From Paragonimus westermani (Eukaryota; Platyhelminthes; Trematoda; Plagiorchiida; Troglotrematidae), in the NCBI GenBank assembly GCA_008508345.1, contig QNGE01001695.1:15142-79141 (forward strand): a stretch of 64,000 nt of DNA, read 5' to 3'. The position numbers were made by a program, and so were the translations under genes. Below, piece after piece: positions 62,701 to 64,000 of the stretch. The notes beneath the pieces were generated by a model. That model saw only the letters and a list, made by a program, of their open reading frames with translations, did no database searches and was not told the origin of the DNA. Numbering within the stretch: position 1 is the stretch's first letter; the number at the start of each line of letters is the position of its first letter.

Positions 62701-64000
62701 CAAAATGTATACTTTAAACAGTGCTTGTCGTATGTTTTGGTCAACACACTGTCAGTTCACTAAGGCGTCCTATGAACATATATTGTGTATTCGGTTTTAA
62801 ACCTGTGAACCAAATTATCGTTTCTGGAGTGCGCGCTGTGCCCAGTAGGACTATGAATTAGTGTGAATGTAGCACACATGTTCATGTATTCGGAGGCGTT
62901 CTGTTCAGAGTATGATATAAACGGTTAGAACAGTTAATCAGATTGTCCTTCGTTGAGCCATAAAAGTTTATTTAGAAGTTTGGAATCTCCCGATTCAAGT
63001 TCAGAAATTTACACTATACAGGCCTTTAAGTAAGCGTCAAACGACAGACGACTATGGATGTGTTTGTTAATTAGTGCATGAAACGCATACCAGTGGGAAG
63101 CATACAACACGGAACAACCTTAATGGGTAGTTCATTTAAGCCTACATTGTAATCAAAAGTGAACTGCGTAATGTAAAGTTGCAGGGAAATTTTTTGTAAA
63201 ATGAATTATTTTAGGTGGTTGGCTTAAATATTCAACATGGTCTCAGACAGACTAAAAATTGTGGGTTACAACACTTCGACAACTATTGTAACCAGAGTAC
63301 GAGGCTAAACTAGCACAAGCCTGTAAGAATACTCTCGGTTCAGCCGGTTTAGGAAGCCTTTGGCAAAATAAAGATCATTTTGCTTTATTAATCTTTTCAC
63401 AGACGATAATCATGCGATGAATGACCAGAATAAAAAGAGTTTAATCCCTGACCAGACGTTTATCGGTCATAACTTGGTTTTACCTGATGACGATAATACA
63501 CTGGGTCTCTGTTATACACGAAAGTTAGAGAATGAAGGGACAGGAGGCGCAGATACCTCAAATTAAATTAAATTCTGAATTGTGCATAAAAATTTAGGTT
63601 AACCACCTCGGTCAAGCTTACGATAGGACATCATTCAGTAAACTGACCAGCGCTGTTTTTACAAATTGTTCTAATGCAGGTAACTGCTGAAAGAACAATT
63701 TCGAAAACCCCTGAATGTCCCGTTTCATCAAACAGATGTCTGACGGATAGTCTTGTTAAATTAGTAGTTTCCGAAACAGTATGAGTTCCACTGTAAGAAG
63801 AAGTACACGTGTAAGTTCAAACACGAACTAAAAAACGTCCGTTATTTGGATGACCGAGTGTGTTCTTAAAGTAGCCAACTACAAAAACGCCACAATCAAA
63901 AGGAAGGCGGCAACGACTCAAAAATAGACACTTCTTATCATTTCTTACAGGTTTGTTATGGCAGGTGGTCGAGCTGATCACGAAAGCTCATCCGCTTATC
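50730..64000. other. No supported gene
   Basis: No exon, RNA gene or structured repeat that I can defend. The frames at 57442-58073 (+) overlap in two phases and are unrecognised. They include a 15-base tandem duplication listed separately. A short frame at 60312-60497 includes ISEGMRQGMFPIHSVFIKL, a weak echo of RT motif B, with no supporting neighbours. The rest is AT-leaning non-coding DNA. Confidence 0.45.
57912..57941 (+). repeat. 15-base tandem duplication
   Basis: GCATCAAGGAAGAAC is followed directly by GCATCAAGGAAGAGC. In the overlapping + frame (57768-58073) it encodes ASRKNASRKS. Too short to classify. Confidence 0.8.

Overview
This looks like intron-rich, AT-leaning nuclear DNA of a flatworm, most likely a trematode. 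The evidence is long introns, very low coding density, Penelope-like and RTE-like retroelement remnants, and short tRNA-derived SINEs carrying hammerhead ribozymes of the kind known from schistosomes. The species cannot be read from the sequence. The window contains one assembly gap (Ns at 14669-14992) and a single N at 29572.

The only gene I can support firmly is the 3' part of an acetylcholinesterase/cholinesterase-type alpha/beta-hydrolase on the + strand. Exons lie at 23136-24066 and 25788-26005, with a probable last exon at 27839-28056 followed by AATAAA at 28080. The splice phases agree (2/2 and 1/1). The catalytic Glu and His are visible. The nucleophile-Ser exon(s) were not found upstream and should lie outside the window or in an exon I missed.

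The rest is intergenic or intronic DNA with retroelement remains. A minus-strand Penelope-like element (8.2-9.5 kb) keeps a complete-looking GIY-YIG endonuclease end, but its reverse transcriptase has lost the segment from motif B through the catalytic YADD region. A second Penelope fragment (14.25-14.57 kb) is cut off after motif B and sits between two inverted 114-bp repeats and the gap. A decayed RTE-like ORF lies at 21.26-21.89 kb, and weak RT motifs occur at 39.1 and 60.3 kb. tRNA-like SINE heads occur at 16.4, 16.55, 25.1 (inside an esterase intron) and 42.4 kb.

The most interesting feature is a small SINE-like family whose B-box-like tRNA remnant is followed by a complete type-I hammerhead ribozyme. 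The best copy is at 38904-38946 (+). A second nearly intact copy is at 29593-29635 (-), with decayed copies near 50.6 kb and 18.9 kb. From 28.1 to 64 kb I found no further gene I would defend; the best unexplained coding-like stretch is 47.7-47.95 kb. Small exons without recognisable motifs could easily have been missed by eye.
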